A DNA stretch of 64,000 bases, taken from positions 2,480,001 to 2,544,000 of the forward strand of contig NZ_CP060295.1 in NCBI RefSeq assembly GCF_014302995.1, given 5' to 3'. Positions 49,910-58,839 of the stretch are shown here, piece after piece (positions within the stretch are counted from its first letter, which is position 1; every line of letters starts with the position of its first letter). A model generated the notes under the pieces. The model was not told the origin of the DNA. It searched no databases and was given only the letters and a program-made list of their open reading frames with translations. This DNA comes from Variovorax sp. PAMC26660 (GTDB taxonomy: Bacteria; Pseudomonadota; Gammaproteobacteria; Burkholderiales; Burkholderiaceae_C). The position numbers and the translations under genes are program-made.

Positions 49910-51196
49910 TCAGGCGTTGCGCGATTTGCCCAACAGCGCGTAGAGGATGATCGCCCCGAAAGTGGCGGTTCCGATGCCACCCAGCGCGAAGTCGCCGAAC
50001 TTCAGCGTGAAGTCGCCCGTGCCGATGATCAGCGTGATCGCGGCCACGATCAGGTTCTTGTTCTGCGAGAAGTCGACCTTGTTGTCGACCCAGATCTTGG
50101 CGCCGGCAATGGCGATCAGGCCGAACACCACGATGCTCACGCCGCCCATCACCGGCAGCGGAATCGCCTGGATCAGCGCGCCGAACTTGGGGCTGAAGCC
50201 CAGCACCAGCGCAATGACGGCCGCCACCACGAACACCGCCGTCGAGTAGATGCGCGTGGCCGCCATCACGCCGATGTTCTCGGCGTAGGTCGTCACGCCC
50301 GTGCCGCCCGCAGCGCCGCTCACCACCGTGGCGATGCCGTCGCCGATGAACGCGCGGCCCATGTACGCATCGAGGTTGCGGCCCGTCATGGCCGTCACCG
50401 CCTTCAGGTGGCCCAGGTTTTCCGCCACCAGGATGATCGCCACCGGGGCGATCAGCAGCATCGCGTTGGTGGTGAACACCGGTGCGGTGAAGGTCGGCAT
50501 GCCGACCCAGGCCGCGTTGGCGATGCCGCTCAGGTCCACCGGCTTGCCCCAGCCCAGGCCGTTGGTCAGCACCGCGTAGACCACCGTGGCCAGGATCAGC
50601 CCGGCCAGGATCAGCAGGCGCTGCAGCATGCCGCGCGCGAACACCGCCACCAGGCCCACGCACAGGAAGGTCACGGCCTGCATCCACGACTCGAAATTGC
50701 TGGCCGCCATGTTCTTGATCGGCACGCTCGCCAGGTTGAGCCCGATCACGGCCACCACCGCGCCCGTGACCACCGGTGGCATGAAGCGCTCGATCCACCC
50801 CGTGCCGATGGCCTGCACGAGGGCGCCGATCAGGATGTAGACCACCCCGCAGGCGATGATCCCGCCCAGCGCCACCGCGATGTTGGCGTTCGGGCCCTTG
50901 CCCGCGTAGCCGCTGGCCGCGATCACCACGCCGATGAAGGCGAAGCTCGAACCCAGGTAGCTGGGCACCTTGCCGCCGGTGATGAAGTAGAAGATCAGCG
51001 TGCCGATGCCGCTCATCAGGATCGCGATGTTGGGGCTGAAGCCCATCAGGATCGGCGCCAGCACCGTGGCGCCGAACATCGCGATGACGTGCTGCACGCC
51101 CATCGCGCCGGTCTGCAGCCAGGGCAGCCGCTCGTCGGGCGCGATGACCGCGCCGTTGGCCAGCGCGGACGCCGGTCTTTCAGTCCAGTTGAACAT
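49910..51196 (-). CDS. uraA: uracil/xanthine permease, NCS2 (UraA) family
   Basis: A 428-residue membrane transporter with about 14 helices. NCS2 marks are GVQHVIAMFGATVLAPILMG, PSYLGSSFAFIGVV, NLGHLKAVTAMTGRNLDAYM with Glu in the preceding LVAEN that binds uracil in UraA, and GGTGVTTYAENIGVMAATRI. It takes up uracil with protons. The second substrate-site Glu lies in TYAENIG. Gene and protein length fit the family. It is a solitary gene, 121 nt before minC on the same strand; the upstream 229 bases to the LprI-type gene hold its promoter. Confidence 0.94.
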   Translation of the reverse strand: MFNWTERPASALANGAVIAPDERLPWLQTGAMGVQHVIAMFGATVLAPILMGFSPNIAILMSGIGTLIFYFITGGKVPSYLGSSFAFIGVVIAASGYAGKGPNANIAVALGGIIACGVVYILIGALVQAIGTGWIERFMPPVVTGAVVAVIGLNLASVPIKNMAASNFESWMQAVTFLCVGLVAVFARGMLQRLLILAGLILATVVYAVLTNGLGWGKPVDLSGIANAAWVGMPTFTAPVFTTNAMLLIAPVAIILVAENLGHLKAVTAMTGRNLDAYMGRAFIGDGIATVVSGAAGGTGVTTYAENIGVMAATRIYSTAVFVVAAVIALVLGFSPKFGALIQAIPLPVMGGVSIVVFGLIAIAGAKIWVDNKVDFSQNKNLIVAAITLIIGTGDFTLKFGDFALGGIGTATFGAIILYALLGKSRNA

Positions 51197-51425
51197 TCTT
51201 CTTGCTCCTCTTGAGGGGGTGTTGATTGGTGGTTGCCGTCGAATCGCCTGCGCTTGTCCCAGCGCACCCTGGCTCTCCCGGGGCGTGATTGTGGTCGAAG
51301 CGCTTCGTGCTGAACATCCGCATGCACCGCATTGATTTGCGGCCAGACCGTGATGGATTGGGAGGCGGGGCCTGGTCGGTGGCCTCTATTCTTTTGGCAT
51401 CACCACATCCAACAAGGCGTGCACT

Positions 51426-51896
51426 GTGAATACGGCGGGCTTGATCGCGGCAATCCTCGTCTCCCTGGGCATCTGCGCGACGGCGCATGCACAGGCCTTC
51501 TCCCAGTCAGAACAGACGCCTTCGGCCCAGGAAGTCCTGTCCGCCTTGTCCCGGCGCAGCCAGCTTTCCGAGGACGAACTGCGCCACCTGACCGCGGATT
51601 GCGCGGCCAACCAGCAGAACATGTACTTCTGCGCCTACCGCGATGTCGTGGCGGCTGAACTGAAGCTCGATCGCGTGATGGCGGACAAGGTGCGCGGACG
51701 CCCCGGGTGCAAGGGCGCGATCGACGCCAAGGTCGAACGCTGGAAGGCGGCCCGCGACCGGACTTGCACGAAGAGTGCCGCCCGGGAATGGGGCGGTGGC
51801 TCCATGGAGCCCACGGCGCGCAACACCTGCCTCGCCGAGAACACCGAACGTATGGTCAGGCAGGTGCAGCGCCTGAACAGTTGTCCCCGCCAATAA
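51426..51896 (+). CDS. lysozyme inhibitor LprI-like (DUF1311) protein
   Basis: A 156-residue exported protein. The signal peptide (TAGLIAAILVSLGICATAHA) is cleaved before QAFSQSE. The mature part contains the LprI pattern of spaced cysteines: TADCAANQQNMYFCAYRDVV, then GCKGAIDAKVERWKAARDRT and ARNTCLAENTERMVRQVQRL, six to seven Cys in total. Members protect against lysozyme or have unknown roles in the periplasm. The start is a GTG at 51426 without a strong ribosome binding site, so it is uncertain. It is convergent with the thioesterase gene, 19 nt away. Confidence 0.78.
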   Translation: MNTAGLIAAILVSLGICATAHAQAFSQSEQTPSAQEVLSALSRRSQLSEDELRHLTADCAANQQNMYFCAYRDVVAAELKLDRVMADKVRGRPGCKGAIDAKVERWKAARDRTCTKSAAREWGGGSMEPTARNTCLAENTERMVRQVQRLNSCPRQ

Positions 51897-51915
51897 GAAA
51901 GAAGAGACCGCCGCC

Positions 51916-52338
51916 TCAGCGCGGCTGCAGCACCGCCATCGTGATGCGCGACACGCAGGTCAGCTCGCCAGCTTCGTTCGTCAGGTCGATCTGCCAGACC
52001 TGCGTGCTGCGGCCGCGGTGCACCGGCCGCGCCGTGCCGATGACCCAGCCGCTGGTGACCGAGCGGATGTGGTTGGCGTTGATGTCCAGGCCCACGGCGC
52101 GGTCGCCTTCGGGCGCCGAGTAGTGGGCGCCGCAGGAGCCCAGCGTTTCGGCCAGCACCACCGACACACCGCCGTGCAGGATGCCGTAGGGCTGGCGGGT
52201 GCGCTCGTCGACCGGCACGCGGGCGCGGATGAAGTCGTCGCCCACCTCCAGAAACTCCATGCCCAGCGTGGCGACGGCGGTGCCGACGTGGTTGCGGGTC
52301 AGTTCTTCGACGGTGATTTCTTTTTTCCAGATACGCAT
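51916..52338 (-). CDS. PaaI/MenI-type hotdog-fold thioesterase
   Basis: A 140-residue single hotdog domain. The substrate loop is PYGILHGGVSVVLAETLGSC, with the HGG turn and the following Glu that is the catalytic base in PaaI/4-hydroxybenzoyl-CoA-type enzymes. The strands RAVGLDINANHIRSVTSGWV and STQVWQIDLTNEAGELTCVS are typical. It would hydrolyse an acyl- or aryl-CoA; members act on phenylacetyl-CoA intermediates or 1,4-dihydroxy-2-naphthoyl-CoA. It is divergent from the AsmA-like gene. Confidence 0.9.
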   Translation of the reverse strand: MRIWKKEITVEELTRNHVGTAVATLGMEFLEVGDDFIRARVPVDERTRQPYGILHGGVSVVLAETLGSCGAHYSAPEGDRAVGLDINANHIRSVTSGWVIGTARPVHRGRSTQVWQIDLTNEAGELTCVSRITMAVLQPR

Positions 52339-52423
52339 TCGGTTCTCTCCGGTACAGGGTGTGGGGAAACTATAGCGACGGCGGCTGACATTGGCAGTCG
52401 CCTTTGCGTGTTAACTTGGATCG

Positions 52424-53758
52424 ATGAAGCGCCCCCTCCGACATTGGCTCATCGGCACCGCCGCCGTGCTGCTGCTGGGGGTTGGCGTGCTGGTGCTGGT
52501 CGTGCGCGCGAAGCTGCCCACCGACGCCGAGGTGGCCGCGCAGATTTCCGCTGCTTTCGAGAAGCGCTTCGGCGTTGCCCTGAAGGTCGGCGGCGCCCGC
52601 TGGTCGCTGTTGCCGGCGCCTGCGCTGGTGCTGACCGACATCGCCACCGACCAGGCCCGCCCCATTACCTTGCGCCAGGTCAGCCTGCAACTGAAGCTCG
52701 GGCCGCTGCTGCACCGCGTCATTGCCGTCGATGAAGTCGAGGTCGACAGCCTGGTGCTGCCGCGCGCCTCGGTGCAAGCATTCCGGGGCAAGGGCCCCAA
52801 GCCGGCCGAGGGCAGCAATGTCGTCGCGCTGCCCACGCCGTGGACGCTGGCACCCATCCCCGTGGAACTGCTGCGCTGGCGCGACGTGGTCTGGATCGAC
52901 CGGCGCGACATCGCGCTGGCCTACGACGGCGAAATCACCTTCGACCCTGAATGGCGCCCGCGCCAGGCCCGCGTCGAGCGCGCCGGCGTGTCGCCACCGG
53001 TGCGCCTGCGGCTGGACCGCGAGGCCGGGCAGGACCGTTGGCGCACCCGCATCGATGCAGGCGGCGGCACCGGAAACGGCGTCATGCGCTTCGAGACGCT
53101 GGCCGACGGCAAGCTGCGCGTGTCGGCCGAACTCGAACCCCGGCAGGTCGACATCGAAGGCCTGCTGCAGGCCTTCGACCGCCGCAGCGCGCTGGCCGGC
53201 AAGGTCTCGGGCCGCTCCACGCTGGTGGCCGAGGCCGACGAGGTGGGGGCGCTGGTGCGCAGCCTGCACACCCGCACCACCTTCTCGGTCCAGCCCGCCA
53301 CGCTCACGAAGTTGGACATCGCCAAGGCCGTGACCACCGCCGGCATCAGCCGCGGCGGCCGCACGGCGCTGGACGAACTCACCGGCACGCTCGACACCCA
53401 GGGCACCGCCGACGGCGTGGTGATGCAGTACAGCAACCTCAAGGCGCGCTCCGGCGTGCTGTCCGCGAGCGGCAACCTGCGCCTGTTCAACCGCAAGCTG
53501 GATGGCGAGGTGGCGGTCGACCTCGTCGACGGCGTGGTCGGCGTGCCGCTCAAGATCGGCGGCACGGTGAGCGACCCCGAGCTGTCGTTGACCGGCGCCG
53601 CGCTCACGGGCGCGGCCATCGGCAGCGCGGTGCTGCCGGGCGTGGGCACCGCCATCGGCGCGCGCGTGGGGCAGCAGGTGGAAAAGTTGTTCGGTGGCGG
53701 CAAGCCCGAGAAGCCGGCGCCCAGGAAGCAGCGCACGGCGCCAGCCTCCGCGCGCTGA
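52424..53758 (+). CDS. AsmA-family membrane-anchored protein
   Basis: A 444-residue protein with one N-terminal membrane helix (LIGTAAVLLLGVGVLVLVV) and a long beta-rich periplasmic part of AsmA/TamB-like type (RPITLRQVSLQLKLGPLLHR, DVVWIDRRDIALAYDGEITF, KARSGVLSASGNLRLFNRKL, GGTVSDPELSLTGAAL). The end is a glycine-zipper (GAALTGAAIGSAVLPGVGTA) followed by a basic tail. AsmA-like proteins are proposed phospholipid bridges between the membranes. It is followed by repeat copy 6, which separates it from the convergent TctA-like gene. Confidence 0.85.
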   Translation: MKRPLRHWLIGTAAVLLLGVGVLVLVVRAKLPTDAEVAAQISAAFEKRFGVALKVGGARWSLLPAPALVLTDIATDQARPITLRQVSLQLKLGPLLHRVIAVDEVEVDSLVLPRASVQAFRGKGPKPAEGSNVVALPTPWTLAPIPVELLRWRDVVWIDRRDIALAYDGEITFDPEWRPRQARVERAGVSPPVRLRLDREAGQDRWRTRIDAGGGTGNGVMRFETLADGKLRVSAELEPRQVDIEGLLQAFDRRSALAGKVSGRSTLVAEADEVGALVRSLHTRTTFSVQPATLTKLDIAKAVTTAGISRGGRTALDELTGTLDTQGTADGVVMQYSNLKARSGVLSASGNLRLFNRKLDGEVAVDLVDGVVGVPLKIGGTVSDPELSLTGAALTGAAIGSAVLPGVGTAIGARVGQQVEKLFGGGKPEKPAPRKQRTAPASAR

Positions 53759-54078
53759 ACGCGGCTCAGGCCGGCTCGGCCTCGCCGGCCGCTCGCCGAT
53801 AGGTTCAGGGCGAGTGCGAATGACGCCAGGTGCTCCCCTGTGCGAATGTCCCCCGCTTCGCTCTTCCTTTATTTCGCTGCGGGGAGCACCTGGCGTCATT
53901 CGCACTGGGCACGCTGCTGGTGATCCCGCGATCAACGACTGCTCTGAGCGCTCACGTCGAGACGGGGCTTTTTTTCGCGAAATAAAGGAGGAGCGAAGCG
54001 GGGGACATTCGCGAAAAAGAGCACCGTGTCGGCGTGAGCAACGCCCTGAACAGCAGCACCTCCGAACGAGACGTACGA
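53759..54078. other. gene-free stretch holding repeat copy 6
   Basis: A 320-base gap between two convergent genes. Repeat copy 6 (53801-54056) fills most of it. Being the only element with convergent neighbours, it is the likely shared 3' signal for the AsmA-like and TctA-like transcripts; no other terminator is visible. Confidence 0.7.
53801..54056 (-). repeat. composite double-hairpin repeat, copy 6
   Basis: Plus-strand order is hairpin A (arms 53814-53838 and 53881-53905, a perfect 25-base-pair stem), then hairpin B (outer arms 53950-53965 and 54024-54039). The A core (53842-53877) has one change, CTTCCT for CTCCT-type. The A arms carry GACGCCAGG paired with CCTGGCGTC, the same double change as copy 3. 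Right end ACGCCCTGAACAGCAG. It is oriented like the TctA-type gene that ends beside it. Confidence 0.92.
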
Positions 54079-55467
54079 CTACGAAAAAGCCTTGATCACA
54101 GCAGGCACAGTCAGCACCGCCGTGTAGTAGCCCATGAACTGCACGCCGGTGTTGAAGCCGATGGCACGCGACAGCAAGCCGCCGAGCAGGCCCATCGTCA
54201 AGATCACCAGCAGCCCGAGCAATTGGCCTTCCCACACGCTGATCACCACGATCAGCCCGACGAAGGTCGCGATGATCGCCTCGTGGCTCACCTTGCGCGA
54301 GACGAACAGCGCCGCGCGGCGCGCGAAGTTCATCGTGAACGGATAGGCCACCAGCGCTGCAAGCACCACCGCCAGCATGCCGTAGCCCAGGAACTCCCAG
54401 TGGTTCAGCAGGTTGTGCAGGTTGTGGGTCTGGCCGGTGGCGGTGTCGATGGTGTAGACCGGCGGCGCATTGAACAGCGGCGCGGCCGGGCCGGCCGCCA
54501 CCGGGCTCAGCGGCAGGCCGATGGCAATCAGCGGAATCAGCGCCTCGGCGATGTAGGTCGCCTCGGTCACGCCGTTGCGCGCGGCCAGCGTGGTGGTGAG
54601 GCGGTGGTACGCATGCTTGATGCGCGAGCCGACCAGCTCGCCCAGCACCACCGTCATCGCGACCGGGCTGAACACGAAGGTGGCGCTGGAAATCGCGGCC
54701 GTTGCAAAGGTCCACTTCACCTGCGTGCGGTCGAGCACCTTGAACGGGTTCGGGAAGTAGCCCGTCCAGCCCTTCACGTCGGGTGCGAGCGAGAAGGTGC
54801 GGACCTTGTCGCGCTTCATCCGTGCACGCGCCGCGGGCGAAATCACCGAGAACAGGTCGGCCACCAGCGGCCCGATGGCAATGCCCAGGAAGTAGCTGAT
54901 GCTGAGCTTCACGCCGTACTTGCCGGTGAGTGCCTGCAGCGCCACGATCACCATCACGAACGGCACCAGCGTGGCCACCGAGGCCCAGCGTCCGCTGGAG
55001 AAGTACGCAATGGCCACGGCCGCCACCACGAAGATCCACGGCGCCGCCTTGGTGATGGCTGCGCCATAAGGCGCCAGCAGCACCGCGAACAGCACGGCCA
55101 GCGGCACCGCGATGAAGGCCGCGATGATCGCGCCCGACACCATCTTGCGCAGCGCGATGTGCGGCACGCCCAGGTTGCGCAGCACGTTCGCATCCTGCAG
55201 CAGCGGCGTGGCCATGGTGTCGCCCGGAATGCCCAGCAGCGCGGTGGGCACCGCATGCGTCATGTGCTTGGCCACGGCCGCCGCCAGGAAAAAGGTGAAC
55301 ACGCCTTCGGGCGGCACGCCCAGCAGCACCACCAGCAGCGTGAGCGGCGCGAGCGTGGTTGTTTCGTCGGTGCCCGAGACGAGGCCGATGGCCGCGAACA
55401 CGATGGCGCCCACGAGGCCCATGCCGGTGGCGACGAGGATCTGGTTGAACAGGGCGGCATCGATCAC
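54079..55467 (-). CDS. tripartite tricarboxylate transporter large permease, TctA-like
   Basis: A 462-residue membrane protein of the TctA family with about 12 helices. Marks are ILVATGMGLVGAIVFAAIGL, VPTALLGIPGDTMATPLLQD with the conserved GIPG, and NGVTEATYIAEALIPLIAIG followed by GLPLSPVAAGPAA. It moves carboxylates with sodium or protons after delivery by a Bug protein. The start is a GTG at 55467 that overlaps the small-subunit stop as GTGA. In this position, after the HMG-CoA reductase gene, mevalonate or a similar hydroxy acid is the likely cargo. Repeat copy 6 follows the gene. Confidence 0.9.
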   Translation of the reverse strand: MIDAALFNQILVATGMGLVGAIVFAAIGLVSGTDETTTLAPLTLLVVLLGVPPEGVFTFFLAAAVAKHMTHAVPTALLGIPGDTMATPLLQDANVLRNLGVPHIALRKMVSGAIIAAFIAVPLAVLFAVLLAPYGAAITKAAPWIFVVAAVAIAYFSSGRWASVATLVPFVMVIVALQALTGKYGVKLSISYFLGIAIGPLVADLFSVISPAARARMKRDKVRTFSLAPDVKGWTGYFPNPFKVLDRTQVKWTFATAAISSATFVFSPVAMTVVLGELVGSRIKHAYHRLTTTLAARNGVTEATYIAEALIPLIAIGLPLSPVAAGPAAPLFNAPPVYTIDTATGQTHNLHNLLNHWEFLGYGMLAVVLAALVAYPFTMNFARRAALFVSRKVSHEAIIATFVGLIVVISVWEGQLLGLLVILTMGLLGGLLSRAIGFNTGVQFMGYYTAVLTVPAVIKAFS

Positions 55468-55916
55468 GGTGCGGCTCCTTCAGTGCTGCGGGCGCGGGGC
55501 TTGTACGACGCGAACAGGTCGTAGATTTCCAGCTCCTTCATCTCGCGCACCACCGACGGCGGCAGGTCGTCCACCGAACCGAGGTCGCTGTGCTCGCCAG
55601 CCAGTTCGGCCAGCACTTCTTCGCGCCAGCGCGGATCGGCCGCTGTGCCTTCGACGACTTCACGCTTGGGCACGAAGAGCTTCGCGCAGATCAGGCCCGA
55701 CACCACGCAGCCACCGAGGCCCGCGAGCATGGCGTAGGCGCGCGCCAGCTCGGGCGTGCTCACGGCGCTTGCGAGCACGCGGCTCGCCACGAGGTAACCC
55801 GTGAGGCTCACCGCGACACCGATGACGATGGACCACGCGAGGTGTCCCAGGTCGGCGGTGTCGCCCCATATCTCCACCAGCCGCCAGCGGGCGGGCGTTG
55901 CACTGTCTGCGTTCAT
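55464..55916 (-). CDS. small membrane subunit, TctB-like position
   Basis: A 150-residue protein with two clear membrane helices (LAWSIVIGVAVSLTGYLVAS and AYAMLAGLGGCVVSGLICAK) and a long charged C-terminal cytoplasmic region (KREVVEGTAADPRWREEVLA). It lacks the four helices of a normal TctB but occupies its place directly before the TctA-type gene, sharing four bases with it. It might be a divergent small subunit or a helper. I do not recognise the family with certainty. It lies about 100 nt after the HMG-CoA reductase gene. Confidence 0.65.
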   Translation of the reverse strand: MNADSATPARWRLVEIWGDTADLGHLAWSIVIGVAVSLTGYLVASRVLASAVSTPELARAYAMLAGLGGCVVSGLICAKLFVPKREVVEGTAADPRWREEVLAELAGEHSDLGSVDDLPPSVVREMKELEIYDLFASYKPRARSTEGAAP

Positions 55917-56016
55917 TGGTCTTTGTCTCCGTCGGTGGTTATGTGACGGCCACCTGCGTGGCCGCCGCGGTATCGGCCGCGGTCCGTTGTGCGGGGCTCT
56001 CCCGCCTTCTGCTTGC

Positions 56017-57303
56017 CTACTTCTTGCGCAGCGCTTCGAGCAGCGCCACCGCGCGGTCGGTGCGCACGTCGTGCTCGGCCGCCATCTGCCTGGCGATGCC
56101 GTCGATCTCGTCCCCGGTGGCGCCCGCGACCAGCGCGATGTTGCGGGCATGCAGCGCCATGTGGCCGCGCTGGATGCCTTCGGTGGCGAGCGCGCGCAAG
56201 GCGCCGAGGTTCTGCGCGAGGCCCACGGCCACCGCGACTTCGCCCAGCTCCTGCGCCGACTTCACGTCGAGGATCTTCAGTGCGAGCCGTGCGAGCGGGT
56301 GCGTCTTGGTCGCACCGCCGACCAGGCCCACCGGCATCGGCATCTCGATGGTGCCGACCAGCGCGCCCGTGGCGTCCTTCTCCCAGGTGGTCAGCGAGGT
56401 GTAGCGCCCGCTGCGGCAGGCGTAGGCATGTGCGCCGGCTTCCACCGCGCGCCAGTCGTTGCCGGTCGCGACGATCACCGGATCGACGCCATTCATGATG
56501 CCCTTGTTGTGCGTGGCCGCGCGGTAGGGGTCGATGGCCGCGAAGGTGTACGCATCGATCACGCCCTCGACCACTTCTTCGCCGCTGCGCTCGCGCGTGG
56601 CCAGCACCGCGGGCGCAAGGCGCACGCGCGCACGCGCCAGCCGCAGGTCGGCCAGGTTCGACAGGATGCGCAGCCGCACCGTGCCGCCCGTGAGCTTCTC
56701 GACCAGCGGCGACACCGCCTCGGCCATGGTGTTGACGGTGTTCGCACCCATCGCGTCGCGCACGTCGACGATCAGATGCATCACCACCATCGCGCCGCGC
56801 GGCGTGTCGCCGAACACATGCACCTCGATGTCGCGGCAGCCGCCGCCCAGGCCGATCAGCACCTTGTCGCGGCTGTTCGCCACGGCCAGGATCTCGTCGC
56901 GCGCACGCAGCAATGCGAGCCGCGCGCCGTACGGATCGGTGATGCCGATCACCTGCACCTGCGCGCGCATCAGCGGCCCGGTGCTCGATGCCTCGAAGCC
57001 GCCGCCTTCGCGCGCCAGCTTGGCCATGAACGACGCGGCGGCCACCACCGAGGGCTCTTCCACCGCCATCGGCACGAGATAGTCGCGGCCGTTGATGGTG
57101 AAGTTGCCCGCCACGCCCAGCGGCAGCTCGAAGGTGCCGATCACGTTCTCGACCATGCCGTTGGCGCGGTCCACGCTCAGCGCGCCGGGCTGCGCGAGCA
57201 GCGCCACTTCGTCGTCGCTGAGCGATGCGGCCTGCGCGATGTGGGCGAAGCGCTGCGCGGGCGTGAGTGCGCGGAAGTTGGGAATGCGGGAATCGGCGAC
57301 CAT
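56017..57303 (-). CDS. mvaA: class II (degradative) hydroxymethylglutaryl-CoA reductase
   Basis: A 428-residue enzyme, the length of Pseudomonas mevalonii HMG-CoA reductase. Counting from Met1 the catalytic residues fall at the same numbers as in that enzyme: Glu83 (VEEPS), Lys267 (HNKGIMNG), Asp283 (GNDW) and His381 (RGHMALH). Asp146 in NSRDKV is also kept, the residue that favours NAD(H), so oxidation of mevalonate to HMG-CoA for catabolism is likely. Other marks are [15 protein letters not shown] and [11 protein letters not shown]. It heads an operon with the TctA-type permease genes and is divergent from a MocR regulator. Confidence 0.95.
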   Translation of the reverse strand: MVADSRIPNFRALTPAQRFAHIAQAASLSDDEVALLAQPGALSVDRANGMVENVIGTFELPLGVAGNFTINGRDYLVPMAVEEPSVVAAASFMAKLAREGGGFEASSTGPLMRAQVQVIGITDPYGARLALLRARDEILAVANSRDKVLIGLGGGCRDIEVHVFGDTPRGAMVVMHLIVDVRDAMGANTVNTMAEAVSPLVEKLTGGTVRLRILSNLADLRLARARVRLAPAVLATRERSGEEVVEGVIDAYTFAAIDPYRAATHNKGIMNGVDPVIVATGNDWRAVEAGAHAYACRSGRYTSLTTWEKDATGALVGTIEMPMPVGLVGGATKTHPLARLALKILDVKSAQELGEVAVAVGLAQNLGALRALATEGIQRGHMALHARNIALVAGATGDEIDGIARQMAAEHDVRTDRAVALLEALRKK

Positions 57304-57371
57304 CGTTGCTTGTCTCTTCGGAAGATGAATTCGGGAGCAGGCAATTTAGGTCGGCTGTACCGCCGGCGGAA

Positions 57372-57402
57372 GGCACAGTTTGGCGGGACAGTGCGGACAG
57401 TG
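57372..57402. promoter_or_regulatory. possible MocR operator, direct repeats
   Basis: GGACAGTGC and GGACAGTGG stand side by side at 57386-57403, with a weaker GGCACAGTT at 57372. MocR-type regulators commonly bind direct repeats, and this site lies in the shared promoter gap between the HMG-CoA reductase gene and the regulator. Confidence 0.45.
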
Positions 57403-57440
57403 GTGCGCGAGGGCGGGCCGCTGTGTCACAGTCGGCGCCC

Positions 57441-58829
57441 ATGACCACCATTGCCGATTCGCTCGCCGATGCCCTCGCGCGCCAGATCGCCAGCGGCGCC
57501 TACAAGGCCGGCGACAAGCTGCCTTCCTTGCGCGAACTCGCACAACTGCACCGCTACGCCAAGAACACCGTCGTCGCCGCCTTCGAGTTGCTGGTGTCGC
57601 GCGGGCTGGTCGAGCCGCGACGCGGCTCTGGCTACTTCGTGCTGCCGCAACAGCAGGCGGCCAAGCCGGCGGAAGAAGACGCCGGCAGCCTCGGCCGCGC
57701 CATGGACATCGTGTGGCTCATGCGCGAGCAACTGAAGACGCAGCCCGACGCCATCGCCGTGGGCGACGGCTTTCCGCCGGTCGAATGGCTGGCCGACGTG
57801 CGCCTGGACAAGTACCACCCGAAGGTGGTCCGCACGGGGCTCGGCGCGCTGTTTCGCTATGGCAGCCGCTTCGGCTATGCGCCGCTGCGCGACCACCTCG
57901 TGCGCAAGCTCGCCGACTTCGGCATCGGCGCCGAGCCACGGCAGATCGTGCTGACGCATGGCGCCAACGAGGCGATGGACATCGTCATCCGCTACTTCGT
58001 GCCGCCCGGCGGCAAGGTGCTGGTGGACGACCCCGGCTACTACCCGCTGTTCGGCAAGCTCAAGCTCGCGGGCGCGCAGATGCTCGCCGTGCCGCGTCTG
58101 GCCGACGGGCCCGACCTCGACGTGCTGGAGCAGTTGCTGATCGCCGAGCGGCCGCGCCTGTTCTTCACGCAGTCGCTGGCACACAACCCCACGGGCTCCG
58201 ACATCTCGCCGGCCAAGGCGTTTCGCGTGCTGCAGCTGGCGCAGAAGTACGACCTGCTGATCGTCGAGAACGACCCGCTGGCCGACTTCAAGCCCACGGC
58301 CTTGCCGCGCCTCTCGGCGCTCGACCAACTCGAACGCACGATCTACATCGGCAGCTTCTCGAAGTCGTTCTCGGCGGCGCTGCGCGTGGGCTTCATTGCC
58401 TGCGGTGCCGACCTGGCGAGCGACCTCGCGGACCTGAAGGCGCTGATCCACGTGAGCAGCTCGGAGTACTGCGAGCGCACGGTCGACGTGATCCTCAGCG
58501 AAGGCCACTACCAGCGGCACCTCAACCGCCTGCAAAACCGGCTCGGTGAAGCGACGCGCAACGCGCTCAAGCTGTTCGACACCGTGGACGCCGAGGTCTT
58601 TGCGCGCAGCCCGCAGTCGCTCTACATCTGGGCCGCGCTGCCGGGCGTGGACGACTCGCTGGCCTTTGCCCGCGAGTTGCTGCCGCGCAAGATCGTGATG
58701 GCGCCTGGGCGCATCTTCAGCGTCGATTCGACGCAGGTGTCGCGCTGGTCGCGCTTCAACGTGGGCGCGATGGCCGACCCGCGTTTCGCAAAGGCGCTGC
58801 GCACCGCGCTGCGGCGGCGCGGGAGCTGA
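57441..58829 (+). CDS. MocR/GabR-type regulator (GntR helix-turn-helix + aminotransferase domain)
   Basis: A 462-residue chimeric regulator. Residues 1-75 are a GntR-type winged helix (ALARQIASGAYKAGDKLPSL, YAKNTVVAAFELLVSRGLVE, RRGSGYFVL). After a linker, residues 120-462 form a fold-type I aminotransferase domain: VLTHGANEAMDIVIRYFVPP, VENDPLADFKP with the conserved Asp, and the PLP lysine in IGSFSKSFSAALR. Such proteins use PLP to sense amino compounds. It is divergent from the HMG-CoA reductase operon over 137 bases, so it is the natural candidate regulator of that operon, though mevalonate is not an amine and the ligand is unclear. Confidence 0.92.
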   Translation: MTTIADSLADALARQIASGAYKAGDKLPSLRELAQLHRYAKNTVVAAFELLVSRGLVEPRRGSGYFVLPQQQAAKPAEEDAGSLGRAMDIVWLMREQLKTQPDAIAVGDGFPPVEWLADVRLDKYHPKVVRTGLGALFRYGSRFGYAPLRDHLVRKLADFGIGAEPRQIVLTHGANEAMDIVIRYFVPPGGKVLVDDPGYYPLFGKLKLAGAQMLAVPRLADGPDLDVLEQLLIAERPRLFFTQSLAHNPTGSDISPAKAFRVLQLAQKYDLLIVENDPLADFKPTALPRLSALDQLERTIYIGSFSKSFSAALRVGFIACGADLASDLADLKALIHVSSSEYCERTVDVILSEGHYQRHLNRLQNRLGEATRNALKLFDTVDAEVFARSPQSLYIWAALPGVDDSLAFARELLPRKIVMAPGRIFSVDSTQVSRWSRFNVGAMADPRFAKALRTALRRRGS

Positions 58830-58839
58830 ACAGACGTCG

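Noticed and set aside
53761..54095. Short frames inside the composite repeats encoding MSPASLLLYF or ECPPLRSSFIS peptides
   Set aside because: They recur only because the repeat DNA recurs, appear in several frames and lack ribosome binding sites; treated as repeat by-products.
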